DNA of 64,000 nucleotides from Thalassolituus alkanivorans (lineage in GTDB: Bacteria; Pseudomonadota; Gammaproteobacteria; Pseudomonadales; Oceanobacteraceae): contig NZ_JAJAEL010000012.1 in the NCBI RefSeq assembly GCF_020447205.1, positions 62,001 to 126,000 on the forward strand. Reading direction: 5' to 3'. The notes beneath the pieces are model-generated. The model was not told the origin of the DNA. It searched no databases and saw only the letters and a list, made by a program, of their open reading frames with translations. The translations under genes were made by a program, and so were the position numbers. Of the stretch, positions 24,416 to 33,569 are shown piece by piece (the first letter of the stretch is position 1; each line of letters begins with the position of its first letter).

Positions 24416-26338
24416 TCAGAGATCGACAGACAACTCTGCCGGAATGTCATTCACAACCGGGTAATACAGATCGTATCGCAGCTCTGTACTGGTCTGATCG
24501 TCAATGGATACCTGAAAGGCGAGCAGCACAAAACCGCTATCTGGTGCAGTAATACTTGCTGCCAGTTCGATAGCGTCATTCTGTTCTACCTGCTGAGTAG
24601 CAAGAACAGTCTGACTGCCATCACTGTTTACCTGAATCAGTTTCAGGGTGGCCGCCGTGCCGTAGGTGTATTCTCCACCAATATTGATTTCCTGAACCTC
24701 GCCGGCGATAACCGGTGTCTGACTCATTGGTGAAAATGTCGGCTGCAGATACGTTTCGCGTTCAAGATAGCGCGGGAAGGTACCTGCTTCGCGTTTGATG
24801 CTGATGTCATCAACCAGCCAGCCGCGGAAGCCGTTATACAGTTCGTCCTGGGTGTTAAAGCGGAAGCGCAGTTTGATTTGCTCGCCGGCCAGATCTGAGA
24901 TATCAATCGGCTCCTGCCATAACCACGCTGGCGCCTTGTTATAGCCGCGGTTGGAGTAGGGCAGCGGTGCACGGTCCTGATCATCCAGACCCACCGGATC
25001 TGACAACGGATTCAGACGGGCAATGGGTGTCCATTGAATATCATCGATGCTGTATTCAATGGTCATCAGATCAAAGCCATTTTCATTCGGGTTAACCGCT
25101 TCAATTTCCCACCAGGTACGGAAGGTAAGAGACAGTGGGCCGGTTTCAGCGCTCAGATCAATATCGGGTGAAACAATTGCACCACCGTTCGGCGTTAACG
25201 ATGTCCCTCCGTCGAGTTCCTCTTGTGGTTCCTCCGGCTCACCGAGGAAATTCCCCTGAGTGACACCTCCGGATGCGGCCTGGCCATACCAGCAGGCGCG
25301 GTTGCTCAGCGGGTCTGGGACTTTACCGGCAGAAGTATCATCCGGAGCAAGGAGCACCAGATCACTGACCAGTGCCTGGTTTATGATGTTAAGACCGGCA
25401 TTGTGGCTGTGCCAGAGATTCTGCAGTTCTTCATCTGCTTCTTCTGCCGGGGTTTCTTCTGCATTCAGTGTAGCCAGTGGCCCCGGCCCTTCTCCAGCAC
25501 CGGTATAAGATTGCGAAACGCTGACGGTCATCCAGCTACCACAGGCCGCTTCGCTGACGGGCTGCTCAAAATTTTCACTGTAAAGAGCATCACTGTTGCC
25601 AGTGGCTGCCTGCAATGAAAAATTCAGACCGCTGAGGGCAGATATCTGGGTCAGATCCAGAGGAATTACCCGTGTGCCATAGCCATCGCGGCTGATACGG
25701 ATGGTGGCCGTTTTTATAGCTAATAATTTGCTTAGCGATACGTTAACGATCAGTACGAAGTGGCCGTCGTTATCGGTGGTCGCTGTGGCAATGGCACCGT
25801 TGGTCGCCGCGCCGCCGGAAATCTCAATCTGAGCATTATTCAGCGGACCATCGGCATCAAAAATAATACCGCTAAGAGAAGCGAAGAATCCCTGGCCTTC
25901 GAGGCTTTCGGCGCCGTTGTCAGTGATGACCAGAGGGGCCGCTACAGTGCTGCTGCCGGAGGCATTTTCTGCACGGATTTCCAGTGTCGTGGTTACGGTG
26001 ACACCGGAGATGGTAATGGTCAGGGTATAACTTCCCGGAGCGAGATCAGGGAAGGTGATATGGCCGTTGCTGTCTGCCGTCAGTTGTACACTGTTGCTGG
26101 CGAGAACTGCGGCTACCGCGATGCCTGCAGTGTTTTTCGGGCTGATGGTTACCTGGGCCTCTGAAAGAGGCTTGCCGCTGGCATCCAGCAGAGACAATTG
26201 GCTCAGATTCTGGGTGACAGGAGTGTAATTGCCCGGTGGAGTACTGTTGTCACCACCTCCTGAATTGCCTGAACTACCCGAACCGCCGCCGCAAGCTGCC
26301 AGAAGGCCAGCCAGTATAAGAATGGAATAAGCTTTCAT
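24416..26338 (-). CDS. large surface lipoprotein with carboxypeptidase-regulatory-like domains
   Basis: 640 residues. The lipobox LLAAC (Cys16) is followed by a Gly/Ser spacer. Residues ~45-125 and ~150-240 look like two carboxypeptidase-regulatory/prealbumin-like beta domains (ADSNGHITFPDLAPGSYTLTI; TTDNDGHFVLIV). A jelly-roll, MAM-like region follows at ~390-545 (LSLTFRTWWEIEAV, GFRGWLVDDISIK). The protein has no catalytic motif that I recognise. It is probably an outer-membrane-anchored adhesive or scaffold protein. A strong Shine-Dalgarno (GGAGGG) precedes the start. Confidence 0.75.
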   Translation of the reverse strand: MKAYSILILAGLLAACGGGSGSSGNSGGGDNSTPPGNYTPVTQNLSQLSLLDASGKPLSEAQVTISPKNTAGIAVAAVLASNSVQLTADSNGHITFPDLAPGSYTLTITISGVTVTTTLEIRAENASGSSTVAAPLVITDNGAESLEGQGFFASLSGIIFDADGPLNNAQIEISGGAATNGAIATATTDNDGHFVLIVNVSLSKLLAIKTATIRISRDGYGTRVIPLDLTQISALSGLNFSLQAATGNSDALYSENFEQPVSEAACGSWMTVSVSQSYTGAGEGPGPLATLNAEETPAEEADEELQNLWHSHNAGLNIINQALVSDLVLLAPDDTSAGKVPDPLSNRACWYGQAASGGVTQGNFLGEPEEPQEELDGGTSLTPNGGAIVSPDIDLSAETGPLSLTFRTWWEIEAVNPNENGFDLMTIEYSIDDIQWTPIARLNPLSDPVGLDDQDRAPLPYSNRGYNKAPAWLWQEPIDISDLAGEQIKLRFRFNTQDELYNGFRGWLVDDISIKREAGTFPRYLERETYLQPTFSPMSQTPVIAGEVQEINIGGEYTYGTAATLKLIQVNSDGSQTVLATQQVEQNDAIELAASITAPDSGFVLLAFQVSIDDQTSTELRYDLYYPVVNDIPAELSVDL

Positions 26339-26510
26339 AGGGTAACCCTCCTTTGGTTAACGCGCTGAATCCTATCAGGCAGGAGGGAAAAATTCACAGA
26401 CACGAAGGTTTGTCTTACCAGACGTTTACTGTTTTTTTATCGCAGGTTTATGTCGCCGGCCACGGATAAAAACAAATGGCTCAATTTGCCCGGAGCGGTG
26501 AAAAGTGCCT

Positions 26511-26843
26511 AGGGCCTGTTAACACTAATTAAACAGGGCTGTTATCGGCTAAAAAATTCCTCAGGCAAGGCGTTGGGAGTGTGGGATGTTCAGCACATCC
26601 CTGTGCTTCCCCCCTTCGGGGCTGGCACGCCAATCTGTTCCAGACAGATTGGTAACGGGTTAAGCGAGCGAACAGCAACGCAGGATGAGGGATTTTTAGC
26701 CATAACCCTTCGGGCTGAGGCCAGTTTTCCCCATTAACGTCGTCGTTCGTTATTCATTTAACCCGTTAATATCCCTCCTCACTCCTTGTTCTGAGAAAAA
26801 CTGGCTCTCAGCAGGCCCGATTCAATTAGTGTTAACAGACCCT
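26511..26843. mobile_element. MITE-like non-coding element with 20-bp terminal inverted repeats
   Basis: The ends AGGGCCTGTTAACACTAATT (26511-26530) and AATTAGTGTTAACAGACCCT (26824-26843) are inverted repeats with 19 of 20 matches. The 333-bp body has no ORF but several perfect hairpins: GGGATGT/ACATCCC (26583-26601), CCAATCTGT/ACAGATTGG (26630-26652) and AACGGGTTAA/TTAACCCGTT (26654-26663 with 26758-26767). No clear target-site duplication was seen. It fills most of the 600-bp gap upstream of the acyl-CoA ligase gene. The parent transposon is not in the window. Confidence 0.72.
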
Positions 26844-26939
26844 GGCATCTCATTCTATGGGAGGAGACACGCTAACAAAGCGGCCTTTGCCTCTGGCTAA
26901 CAGGCGCTAAGGCTTTTAAGCTGGAGCAAACAACTCGCC

Positions 26940-28622
26940 ATGGAACGCATTATGACACTCACTGCTTCTTCTGCTTTGGCCCATGCCGGCCAGATGATGA
27001 CTCAGCCACTGATTATTTCAGACCTGCTGGAATACGCTGCTGCGCATCATGGTACGCGTGAAATTATCAGCCGCCGGCTGGAAGGTGATATCCACCGCTA
27101 TACCTACCGCGATGCGTTAAAACGCAGCAAGCAGCTGGCCAATGCCTTGCTGGCTTTGGGAGTTCAGCCCGGTGACCGGGTGGCGACACTGGCCTGGAAC
27201 GGCTACCGCCATTTTGAATGTTATTACGCGATCTCCGGTATCGGTGCCATCTGTCATACCGTTAATCCACGGCTTTATACCGAGCAGGTGGAATACATTA
27301 TTAATCATGCCGAAGACTGCTATGTCTTTCTGGATGCCTGCTTCGCAAAATTACTGGAACCGGTGGCGGATAAATTAACCTCGGTCAAAGGCTTTATCTT
27401 TATGATCGACGCCGACCAGATGCCGCAAACCAGACTGCCAAATGCCATTAATTATGAAGATTTAATGACAACATACAGCAGCGAACTGGTATGGCCGCGG
27501 TTTCCGCAGGATACCGCCTCCGGCCTGTGTTACACCTCGGGCACTACCGGCAACCCTAAAGGCGTGTTGTATTCCCATGCCTCCACTGTACTGCATGCCT
27601 ATGCCAGCCGTAATCCGGATGCACTGAATGTTTCTGCCGATTCGGTGGTGATGCCGGTTGTTCCTATGTACCACGTCTGCGCCTGGGGTATGCCTTATAT
27701 TGCTCCGATGAGTGGTGCGACGCTGGTGCTGCCCGGTGATGGTATGGATGGCCAGAGTCTGCATGAATTAATCGAGCTGGCCGAGGTAGATTTAATGCTG
27801 GGCGTACCAACGGTTTGGCTGGGTCTGATCGATTATTTAAAACGTAACAATAAACGCATGGATTCGGTTAAAACCGTCGGCGTTGGTGGCTCAGCCTCAC
27901 CGAAATCCCTGGTGGAAACACTGGATAAAGAATACGGCGTGTATTTATTGCCAATCTGGGGCATGACCGAAACCTCACCGCTGGCGACACTCGGCTCACC
28001 AACCAAAGCGATGCAGAAAATGAGCGACGATGAACGCTATCGTCTGCAGACTACCGCCGGCCGGCCAATGTTTGGTATTGAGCTGGAAATCTTTGGTGAG
28101 GATGATCAGCCACTGCCACACGACGGAACGTCACGCGGCTATCTGCGTGTGCGTGGCCCCTGGGTATTAACGGCGTATTATAAAAATGAAAAACCGGATT
28201 CGTTCTTTATCGATGTGGATGGTAAGCAGTGGTTCGATACCGGTGATATTGCCGTGATTGATGAAAACAGTTATCTGCAGATTGTTGACCGCGCCAAAGA
28301 TGTGGTGAAGTCCGGCGGTGAGTGGATTTCCAGTATCGATCTGGAAAACGCGGCAGTAGGGCACCCGGACGTAAAAGAAGCCTGTGTGATTGGCGTGCGT
28401 CATCAGAAGTGGGATGAGCGGCCGTTGCTGTTTATTGTAAAAAGTGAAGAAAGCGATATCAATAAACAGGATATCTATAACTATCTGGAAAGCCGTGTTG
28501 CCAAGTGGTGGCTACCGGATGACATTCTGTTTGTTGAGGAGCTGCCGCACACTGCCACGGGCAAGCTGCAGAAACGTACGCTGCGTGATGAGTATATTGA
28601 TTATCTGGTGGAGAAGGCCTGA
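26940..28622 (+). CDS. AlkK-like medium-chain acyl-CoA synthetase
   Basis: 560 residues, AMP-forming adenylating enzyme of the ANL superfamily. It activates fatty acids to acyl-CoA. P-loop [11 protein letters not shown] (~198), [28 protein letters not shown] and the C-terminal catalytic-lysine region [10 protein letters not shown] are present. The overall pattern ([27 protein letters not shown]) matches AlkK/medium-chain synthetases of alkane- and fatty-acid-degrading marine bacteria. ATG 26940 or 26952 (MTLTASS) may be used; GGAA before the second suits it better. Confidence 0.88.
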   Translation: MERIMTLTASSALAHAGQMMTQPLIISDLLEYAAAHHGTREIISRRLEGDIHRYTYRDALKRSKQLANALLALGVQPGDRVATLAWNGYRHFECYYAISGIGAICHTVNPRLYTEQVEYIINHAEDCYVFLDACFAKLLEPVADKLTSVKGFIFMIDADQMPQTRLPNAINYEDLMTTYSSELVWPRFPQDTASGLCYTSGTTGNPKGVLYSHASTVLHAYASRNPDALNVSADSVVMPVVPMYHVCAWGMPYIAPMSGATLVLPGDGMDGQSLHELIELAEVDLMLGVPTVWLGLIDYLKRNNKRMDSVKTVGVGGSASPKSLVETLDKEYGVYLLPIWGMTETSPLATLGSPTKAMQKMSDDERYRLQTTAGRPMFGIELEIFGEDDQPLPHDGTSRGYLRVRGPWVLTAYYKNEKPDSFFIDVDGKQWFDTGDIAVIDENSYLQIVDRAKDVVKSGGEWISSIDLENAAVGHPDVKEACVIGVRHQKWDERPLLFIVKSEESDINKQDIYNYLESRVAKWWLPDDILFVEELPHTATGKLQKRTLRDEYIDYLVEKA

Positions 28623-28647
28623 GGATATTCTCTCACTCTGAATGATT

Positions 28648-28676
28648 AAAAAGCCCGGCAGTTGCCGGGCTTTTTT
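28648..28676. terminator. bidirectional intrinsic terminator, copy A
   Basis: AAAAAGCCCGGC-AGTT-GCCGGGCTTTTTT lies between the acyl-CoA ligase gene and the cohesin gene. The same 28-bp core recurs at 32095-32122 on the other side of the cohesin/dockerin locus. Confidence 0.9.
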
Positions 28677-29328
28677 ATATTGCAGGACGTTTTACTTTCT
28701 GACGCCAATACATAAAGAATACGATGTTGATCAACAGCAGAAATGCAAAAACTCCGCCGAGAATATACATCAGATTATTATCTCTGCCAGAAGCAGAATA
28801 GTCGGGTATGGCCAGCGCGGGTATGGATACTTTGCCTGAAGTTGTTGCAGCGCTCCGAGCTGGTTCAACGAGTACAGGTTGCGGTAATTTTGCGCTGATC
28901 AGACGGCCTTCTTTGGTCCCAAACTCCAGTTGCTTAACCTGAACAATACCTGGCTTGGTATTCTTAAACGCAATTGTGGCAAGGATACCAGAGCCGCTGA
29001 CTGCAGGTGCCGGATTAAGCAGGCTGAGAGCAAGGCGAATGCTGTGCTTTCGAGTATCAACGCTGTTGCTGACCTCAAAGGCGGACGTACCGAACAGATT
29101 CCCGCTTTGGATCTGTATCCCTGATTTTCCGGAATCCAGATCAACGACCTCAAGCGCGGCTGCATCGTAGTCGAGAATCAGGTCGACACCATAGATATCA
29201 TCCAGTGCAGTTGCTTCCAGAATCAGCCAGCGAATGCCTTCCTTGTCCTGAGTTGAAAAACTCAGGACCGGAGTTCCGGCAGAGGATGTGCTGGCTATCA
29301 ATGTGAAAATTAAAAGAAGAATTCGCAT
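28675..29328 (-). CDS. membrane-anchored cohesin-domain protein
   Basis: 217 residues. Signal peptide (MRILLLIFTLIASTSSAG); one cohesin domain at ~20-155 with the characteristic IYGVDLILDYDAAALEVVD, SIRLALSLLN, SGSGILATIAFKN and VQVKQLEFGTKEG segments; a linker; and a C-terminal transmembrane helix (NLMYILGGVFAFLLLINIVFFMYW) ending in basic residues. Cohesins bind dockerin modules tightly and with calcium dependence. The gene just upstream in the same direction ends in a dockerin, so this protein most likely holds that partner at the cell envelope. There are no cellulases nearby, so it is not a cellulosome. Confidence 0.82.
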   Translation of the reverse strand: MRILLLIFTLIASTSSAGTPVLSFSTQDKEGIRWLILEATALDDIYGVDLILDYDAAALEVVDLDSGKSGIQIQSGNLFGTSAFEVSNSVDTRKHSIRLALSLLNPAPAVSGSGILATIAFKNTKPGIVQVKQLEFGTKEGRLISAKLPQPVLVEPARSAATTSGKVSIPALAIPDYSASGRDNNLMYILGGVFAFLLLINIVFFMYWRQKVKRPAI

Positions 29329-29352
29329 GAAATATTCCAGATAATTATGAAG

Positions 29353-29374
29353 CAGGCGGGGTTTCCCCCGCCTG
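29353..29374 (-). other. hairpin between dockerin and cohesin genes
   Basis: A perfect 9-bp stem, CAGGCGGGG/CCCCGCCTG, with a 4-nt loop lies 4 nt after the dockerin gene stop and 25 nt before the cohesin ATG, with no U-run. It may set the ratio of the two proteins through attenuation or message processing. Confidence 0.55.
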
Positions 29375-29378
29375 AATT

Positions 29379-31505
29379 TTATTGCGGGTTACACTGAACA
29401 GAGCCGAAGTGGCTGGCAAGAATAGCCAGATCCTGAACATTGATTACACTGTCTTTATTCAGATCTGCTTTCTGATCGTACAACTCATCACCATTGGCAG
29501 AGCCATACTTTCCGGCAAGGTAGGTGAAATCCGCGATATTGATTTCACCATCATCGTTGATATCACCGGCAAAGAGAGTGATCTGGCCAACATCAATATT
29601 CGCACCTTCGGAAATACTGTGATTCATGCAGCTTTGAACATAGTTGTCAGCATTGAAAGCGATGGTAAAGTCGCCGTCGCGCAGTTCGTCAAAACTGAAG
29701 TTTCCTGCACTATCAACACCGGTGGTAATCGTCCGGCCATTGATGGTTACCGATACGGTAATGTCTTCAGGATTGACCCCAACCGGAATTTCAATGCTGC
29801 CACTGAATCCGCCATTACCACCGTGAATGCCATCATCGATAGTGATCGTCGCATTCTGGACTGTCACCGGAATCAGATTACCCGAAGCGTCTGATAAGGC
29901 TGCTGAACAAACAACATTCGCGGTTGTTGTTGTCGTGTCCGCAAACAGATCCGCGCTAAGCAGCGTTCCGTTTTCTTCCAGCTCTGCATTTCCGGTATGT
30001 GTAATAGCCCCGGACATGTTCTGGCTTCCCCAATTAAGAGGCAGAGTCAGACGATTCTCACCGCCCCAGTCACCATAGTTGCTACCAGTAATATTCAGAG
30101 CGGTGGTATCTACAGAGCAGGATACTTCGGTGGCGTAGGCCTGGCCCTGAATGCCGATGGTCAGTGAGGAATAGGCATTCAGATAAGGATCTATTGTTGA
30201 GCTTTCAGGGTTTACCGTAATGATGACTCCTTCAGCTTGAGTAAGACCTGTGGTGTATATGCCATTGAAAGAGGAAAACCCGCCAGTCGAGTCCGCGGTG
30301 AAACCAAGCAGTGGTTGCAGGAATATCCCTTGCTTCACCGGACCAAAGGGCAGGGTGTTGAGTATGATATTTGATGTCAGGCTCTGGAATTCAACCAGAG
30401 AAGTATCTTCAGGCAGACCTGCGCCAGCCAGATCCTGAGGCATATCAGGATAATTCAGAAATAATTCCGGATACAATGATTTGGCTCTTTCTGTTGATTC
30501 CAGAATGTAAGTTCTGTAGGCCGAATCCAACAGTGCATCAAGGATTAAACGGCTGACAGATTCAGCTATTTCACTATTATTCGATGTGCGGGTGATGACA
30601 ATATATGATGCGCCAAATTTTTCATATTCAAAAGAACGGATCGCGTATTCATATGTTCCATTTGTTGACCTTGCTGGAAAGAAATTCTGCGTGCTGGTTA
30701 TAAATGACTCTGTTCCTGATGCACAGGAAAGATAATGCGTGTTATCGCTGATAAAGTGTTCGTACTCAGGTGTTAACTGCGTAAGAATGAGATTCTGAAA
30801 TTCAGCATCAGTAATTCCTGACGGAAACAGCTCCTGAACATTCATTTCAATAATCAGCTCTTCATATCTTGCAGGCTTATCCGGATAGCTTGACAGGAAT
30901 TCACCAACAGAATCTGACTCCATGGAGTATCTTTGAAGAAACTCTTCAAATGTCATATCTGAGTTTCTGAAATCCTGCCGAGTGCATTTATAATGCCCAT
31001 CAGACTTTTTCATATAGAGGACGTTATCTATAGATTCTATGATGTCACCGTCAATTGGTGTGCCATTCTCAGGAATATAAGAGGCGTCTAAGGCGATTTC
31101 TGATACAGCGCCGTTCTCATAAGAGAAATACCGTCTTCTATCATTTTTGTCATCAACAGCAATGATTGGACTTTCACCATCAGTAATCAACAGATTGCTG
31201 TAAGATGTATCAACCTCGTCTTTCAGTAGGGATATACTAGGTTTTCCTGGTGCGCTGACCATAAGCTCCATATGAGATCCATCGGTATCAGAATATCTTT
31301 TTCTGAGCAGTGCATATCCCGAACTGTTCATTGGAAACTTGTATGTGGGAGTTAGAACTCCACTTTCAATATCTTCTATATATTCTGAATTGCCAAGATC
31401 AGAGCAGAGCTGAAGATTTGCTTGGAAGGATAATTGGATATTCCATTTTGAAAAATCACAATGATATATATTCCCTGTACCGAAACGGTCGTGGTCAGCA
31501 ATCAA
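29379..31505 (-). CDS. dockerin-bearing secreted protein, main part (frame-disrupted gene)
   Basis: 708 residues from a TTG, but the frame is open without a start back to ~31655, and the true N-terminus lies in the fragment at 31526-31981. The C-terminal ~60 residues are a type I dockerin with two calcium loops: DINDDGEINIADFTYLAGKYG and ADLNKDSVINVQDLAILASHFG. Before it is a carboxypeptidase-regulatory-like beta domain (DSAGNFSFDELRDGDFTIAF). The body has repeated YPDxP modules (SSYPDKPARYEEL; LNYPDMPQDLAG). The DNA is visibly more AT-rich than its surroundings. The expected partner is the cohesin protein encoded 50 bp downstream. No enzyme domain was recognised. Confidence 0.78.
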   Translation of the reverse strand: MIADHDRFGTGNIYHCDFSKWNIQLSFQANLQLCSDLGNSEYIEDIESGVLTPTYKFPMNSSGYALLRKRYSDTDGSHMELMVSAPGKPSISLLKDEVDTSYSNLLITDGESPIIAVDDKNDRRRYFSYENGAVSEIALDASYIPENGTPIDGDIIESIDNVLYMKKSDGHYKCTRQDFRNSDMTFEEFLQRYSMESDSVGEFLSSYPDKPARYEELIIEMNVQELFPSGITDAEFQNLILTQLTPEYEHFISDNTHYLSCASGTESFITSTQNFFPARSTNGTYEYAIRSFEYEKFGASYIVITRTSNNSEIAESVSRLILDALLDSAYRTYILESTERAKSLYPELFLNYPDMPQDLAGAGLPEDTSLVEFQSLTSNIILNTLPFGPVKQGIFLQPLLGFTADSTGGFSSFNGIYTTGLTQAEGVIITVNPESSTIDPYLNAYSSLTIGIQGQAYATEVSCSVDTTALNITGSNYGDWGGENRLTLPLNWGSQNMSGAITHTGNAELEENGTLLSADLFADTTTTTANVVCSAALSDASGNLIPVTVQNATITIDDGIHGGNGGFSGSIEIPVGVNPEDITVSVTINGRTITTGVDSAGNFSFDELRDGDFTIAFNADNYVQSCMNHSISEGANIDVGQITLFAGDINDDGEINIADFTYLAGKYGSANGDELYDQKADLNKDSVINVQDLAILASHFGSVQCNPQ

Positions 31506-31525
31506 GGCGTAGTTGCCAGCAACCC

Positions 31526-31981
31526 CTACCGCAGTATAGCCAGTGATATTCTTGTATAGGTATTGCCCCCTCTGGACTTCATCCGCAGCATTTCTATCAG
31601 AGAGTCTGCGATCCCGATAAACTCGCTCGTCGTTGTCTGAGTCGTTATTCCCAGGTGTTCAAAACGATCAGGGTTCTCCGGCATATTCGGATAATTTGCC
31701 AGAAGCCCTTCTTGATAACCATTGGGCCATGGCAGTATCTCTGCGAGAGTGCTTTCACTTGTAGCTATCAGAGAACCGGTGTCTGGATCGGTAATAGTAT
31801 CGATAAGACTTAGGTAGATCGGATTGGAGCTGCCGAGCTGATTGGATACTATCGCAATGCCAGAGTCAGTCCGACCTACATATTGTGATGGTTGGCTTTC
31901 ATAAGCAATCATGTCGAAGTTCGCAGCCTGAGTTATTGAACTCGCAGCAATGATTGATGTGGTGAGAAGTATTTTTTTCAT
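31526..31981 (-). pseudogene. N-terminal fragment of the dockerin protein gene (frameshifted)
   Basis: 151 codons encoding a clear signal peptide (MKKILLTTSIIAASSITQA) and a first repeat module (NYPNMPENPDRFEHLG...) like two in the downstream reading frame. The frame then ends soon after a G5 run. Adding one G there joins it to the 708-residue frame and yields one 867-residue secreted protein. The fragment is therefore the 5' part of the same gene, split by a one-base deletion, a sequencing error, a phase-variable tract or a recoding site. Confidence 0.75.
31566..31570 (-). other. G5 homopolymer at the frameshift point
   Basis: C5 on the plus strand, G5 in the coding strand. A sixth G would give ...SRGGQYLYKNITGY... 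and continue directly into the dockerin frame. It is the only homopolymer in the region where the two open frames overlap and where the repeat homology switches frame. Confidence 0.6.
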
Positions 31982-32093
31982 TGTTATTATCCATATAAAC
32001 AGGACTGGTGATGCTAATTATGTACTCCTGTACCAGTCAAATGCTTCCCCTTTACTTAGTGCATAAGTATGAGATTTGTTTATTTCATACAAT

Positions 32094-32122
32094 AAAAAAG
32101 CCCGGCAGTTGCCGGGCTTTTT
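32094..32122. terminator. bidirectional intrinsic terminator, copy B
   Basis: AAAAAAGCCCGGC-AGTT-GCCGGGCTTTTT follows tatC on the minus strand. The 28-bp core is the same as copy A at 28648-28676. Confidence 0.9.
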
Positions 32123-32144
32123 ATGCTCGATAAAGTCAGGATAA

Positions 32145-32894
32145 TCAGCTTTCCTGAATCTCTTCTTCGCTGTCTTCCAGTGGCTTTTTAATCAGCCTTG
32201 AGGCCAGTACACCGGCTTCAAACAGCAGCCACATCGGTACGGCCAGAATGGTCTGGGAGATAACATCCGGTGGCGTAACCAGCATGCCGACAACAAAGCA
32301 GCCAACAAAAATATAAGGGCGCTTTTCTGTCAGGGCAGCAACGGTGGTTATACCGCTGAGTACCATCAGAAAGGTCGCAATCGGAATTTCAAAGGCGATG
32401 CCAAAGGCAAAAAAGATTTTAAGAATAAAATCGAGAATATTGCTGATGTCCGGCATAAAGGAAATACCTTCCGGTCCGGCGGCGGTAAAGAAGCCGAAGG
32501 CCAGTGGCAGCACCACAAAGTAGGCAAAGGCGATTCCGGTATAAAACAGGACAACGCTGGATACCAGCAACGGAATACCGAATTTCTTTTCGTGTTGATA
32601 CAAACCGGGAGAGATAAAACTCCATACCTGATGCAGCAGAAAAGGCACTGCCAGCAGGACCGCCAGAACCAATGTCAGTTTAAACGGCACCAGAAAAGGC
32701 GAGGCCACACCGGTGGCGATCATATTGCCGCTGTCGGGCAGCAATACTGACAGTGGTTTTACCAGAATCAGGTACAGGTCGTTGGCAAAGTAGAACATGC
32801 CAAGAAACAGCACCAATACCACCAGTACCGATTTCAGCAAACGGTTTCGCAGTTCGATCAGGTGGGCAATCAGAGGTTGTTCATGATCGGTCAT
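32145..32894 (-). CDS. tatC: Sec-independent translocase subunit TatC
   Basis: 249 residues with six membrane helices. TatC binds the twin-arginine signal peptides of folded exported proteins. The start MTDHEQPLIAHLIELRNRLL is the canonical TatC N-terminus. Its ATG overlaps the tatB stop by 4 bp. It is last in the hisI-hisE-HIT-tatABC transcript, with a terminator right after it. Confidence 0.95.
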   Translation of the reverse strand: MTDHEQPLIAHLIELRNRLLKSVLVVLVLFLGMFYFANDLYLILVKPLSVLLPDSGNMIATGVASPFLVPFKLTLVLAVLLAVPFLLHQVWSFISPGLYQHEKKFGIPLLVSSVVLFYTGIAFAYFVVLPLAFGFFTAAGPEGISFMPDISNILDFILKIFFAFGIAFEIPIATFLMVLSGITTVAALTEKRPYIFVGCFVVGMLVTPPDVISQTILAVPMWLLFEAGVLASRLIKKPLEDSEEEIQES

Positions 32895-33274
32895 GATGAC
32901 GCATCGGTATTATCAGGTTTTGAATTGGCGGCAGGCTGCTGCGGGCCAGATTGTTGTGGACCTGGCTGTTGAGGACCAGCGACAGCTGCCGGTTTATTGT
33001 CCGGCTGCGTTTCTGCTTTAGGCTTGGGCTGAATGCTGTTAGCCGATGGCGAATCGTCATCGAGAAACGTGGCATAAGGGTCTTTCAGCTTTTCGCGTAA
33101 TTCTTCGGTGCGGACCTGGCGCTCAAGATCATCCTGGATATTGCTCATGGTGCGGCGCATACGGCCAAGAAACAGACCCACTGTGCGGGCTGCTTTTGGC
33201 AGTCTTTCCGGGCCGAGCACCAGCAGGCCCAGAATTGCTACCACCATTAATTCCAGAAAACCGATATCGAACAT
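32891..33274 (-). CDS. tatB: Sec-independent translocase subunit TatB
   Basis: 127 residues. N-terminal membrane helix ([26 protein letters not shown]), amphipathic helix, then a Pro/Gln-rich tail with repeated G-P-Q-Q units that looks disordered. It forms the substrate receptor with TatC. It overlaps tatA by one base (TGATG). Confidence 0.93.
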   Translation of the reverse strand: MFDIGFLELMVVAILGLLVLGPERLPKAARTVGLFLGRMRRTMSNIQDDLERQVRTEELREKLKDPYATFLDDDSPSANSIQPKPKAETQPDNKPAAVAGPQQPGPQQSGPQQPAANSKPDNTDASS

Positions 33275-33534
33275 CAGATTTTATCTTGGTCTTTGTTGGT
33301 GCTTTTGAATTCGGCGTCTTTGGCTGCGCCTTCTTTATGCTCCAGTGTTTTTGCCGGCTCTTTACTATCGTCTTCATCGGCTTTTGCACTGCTGTCGTCA
33401 TTCACAGCTTTTTTAAAGCTCTTGATTGCTCCGCCCAGGTCGCCACCCAGGTTGCGCAGTTTTTTGGTGCCGAAAATCATAATGACGATGGCCAGAACGA
33501 TTAATAATTGCCAGATACTGATTCCGCCGAGCAT
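33274..33534 (-). CDS. tatA: Sec-independent translocase subunit TatA
   Basis: 86 residues. One N-terminal helix ([22 protein letters not shown]), the hinge, an amphipathic helix ([17 protein letters not shown]) and a charged tail. It forms the pore-like oligomer. It starts 35 bp after the HIT gene. Confidence 0.94.
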   Translation of the reverse strand: MLGGISIWQLLIVLAIVIMIFGTKKLRNLGGDLGGAIKSFKKAVNDDSSAKADEDDSKEPAKTLEHKEGAAKDAEFKSTNKDQDKI

Positions 33535-33569
33535 AGGAAAATCCTCTTATTCTTAATTTAAAAATTACA

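Noticed and set aside
29379-31981. Cellulosomal enzyme interpretation of the dockerin protein
   Set aside because: No glycoside hydrolase, esterase or carbohydrate-binding domain is visible, and no scaffoldin is nearby.
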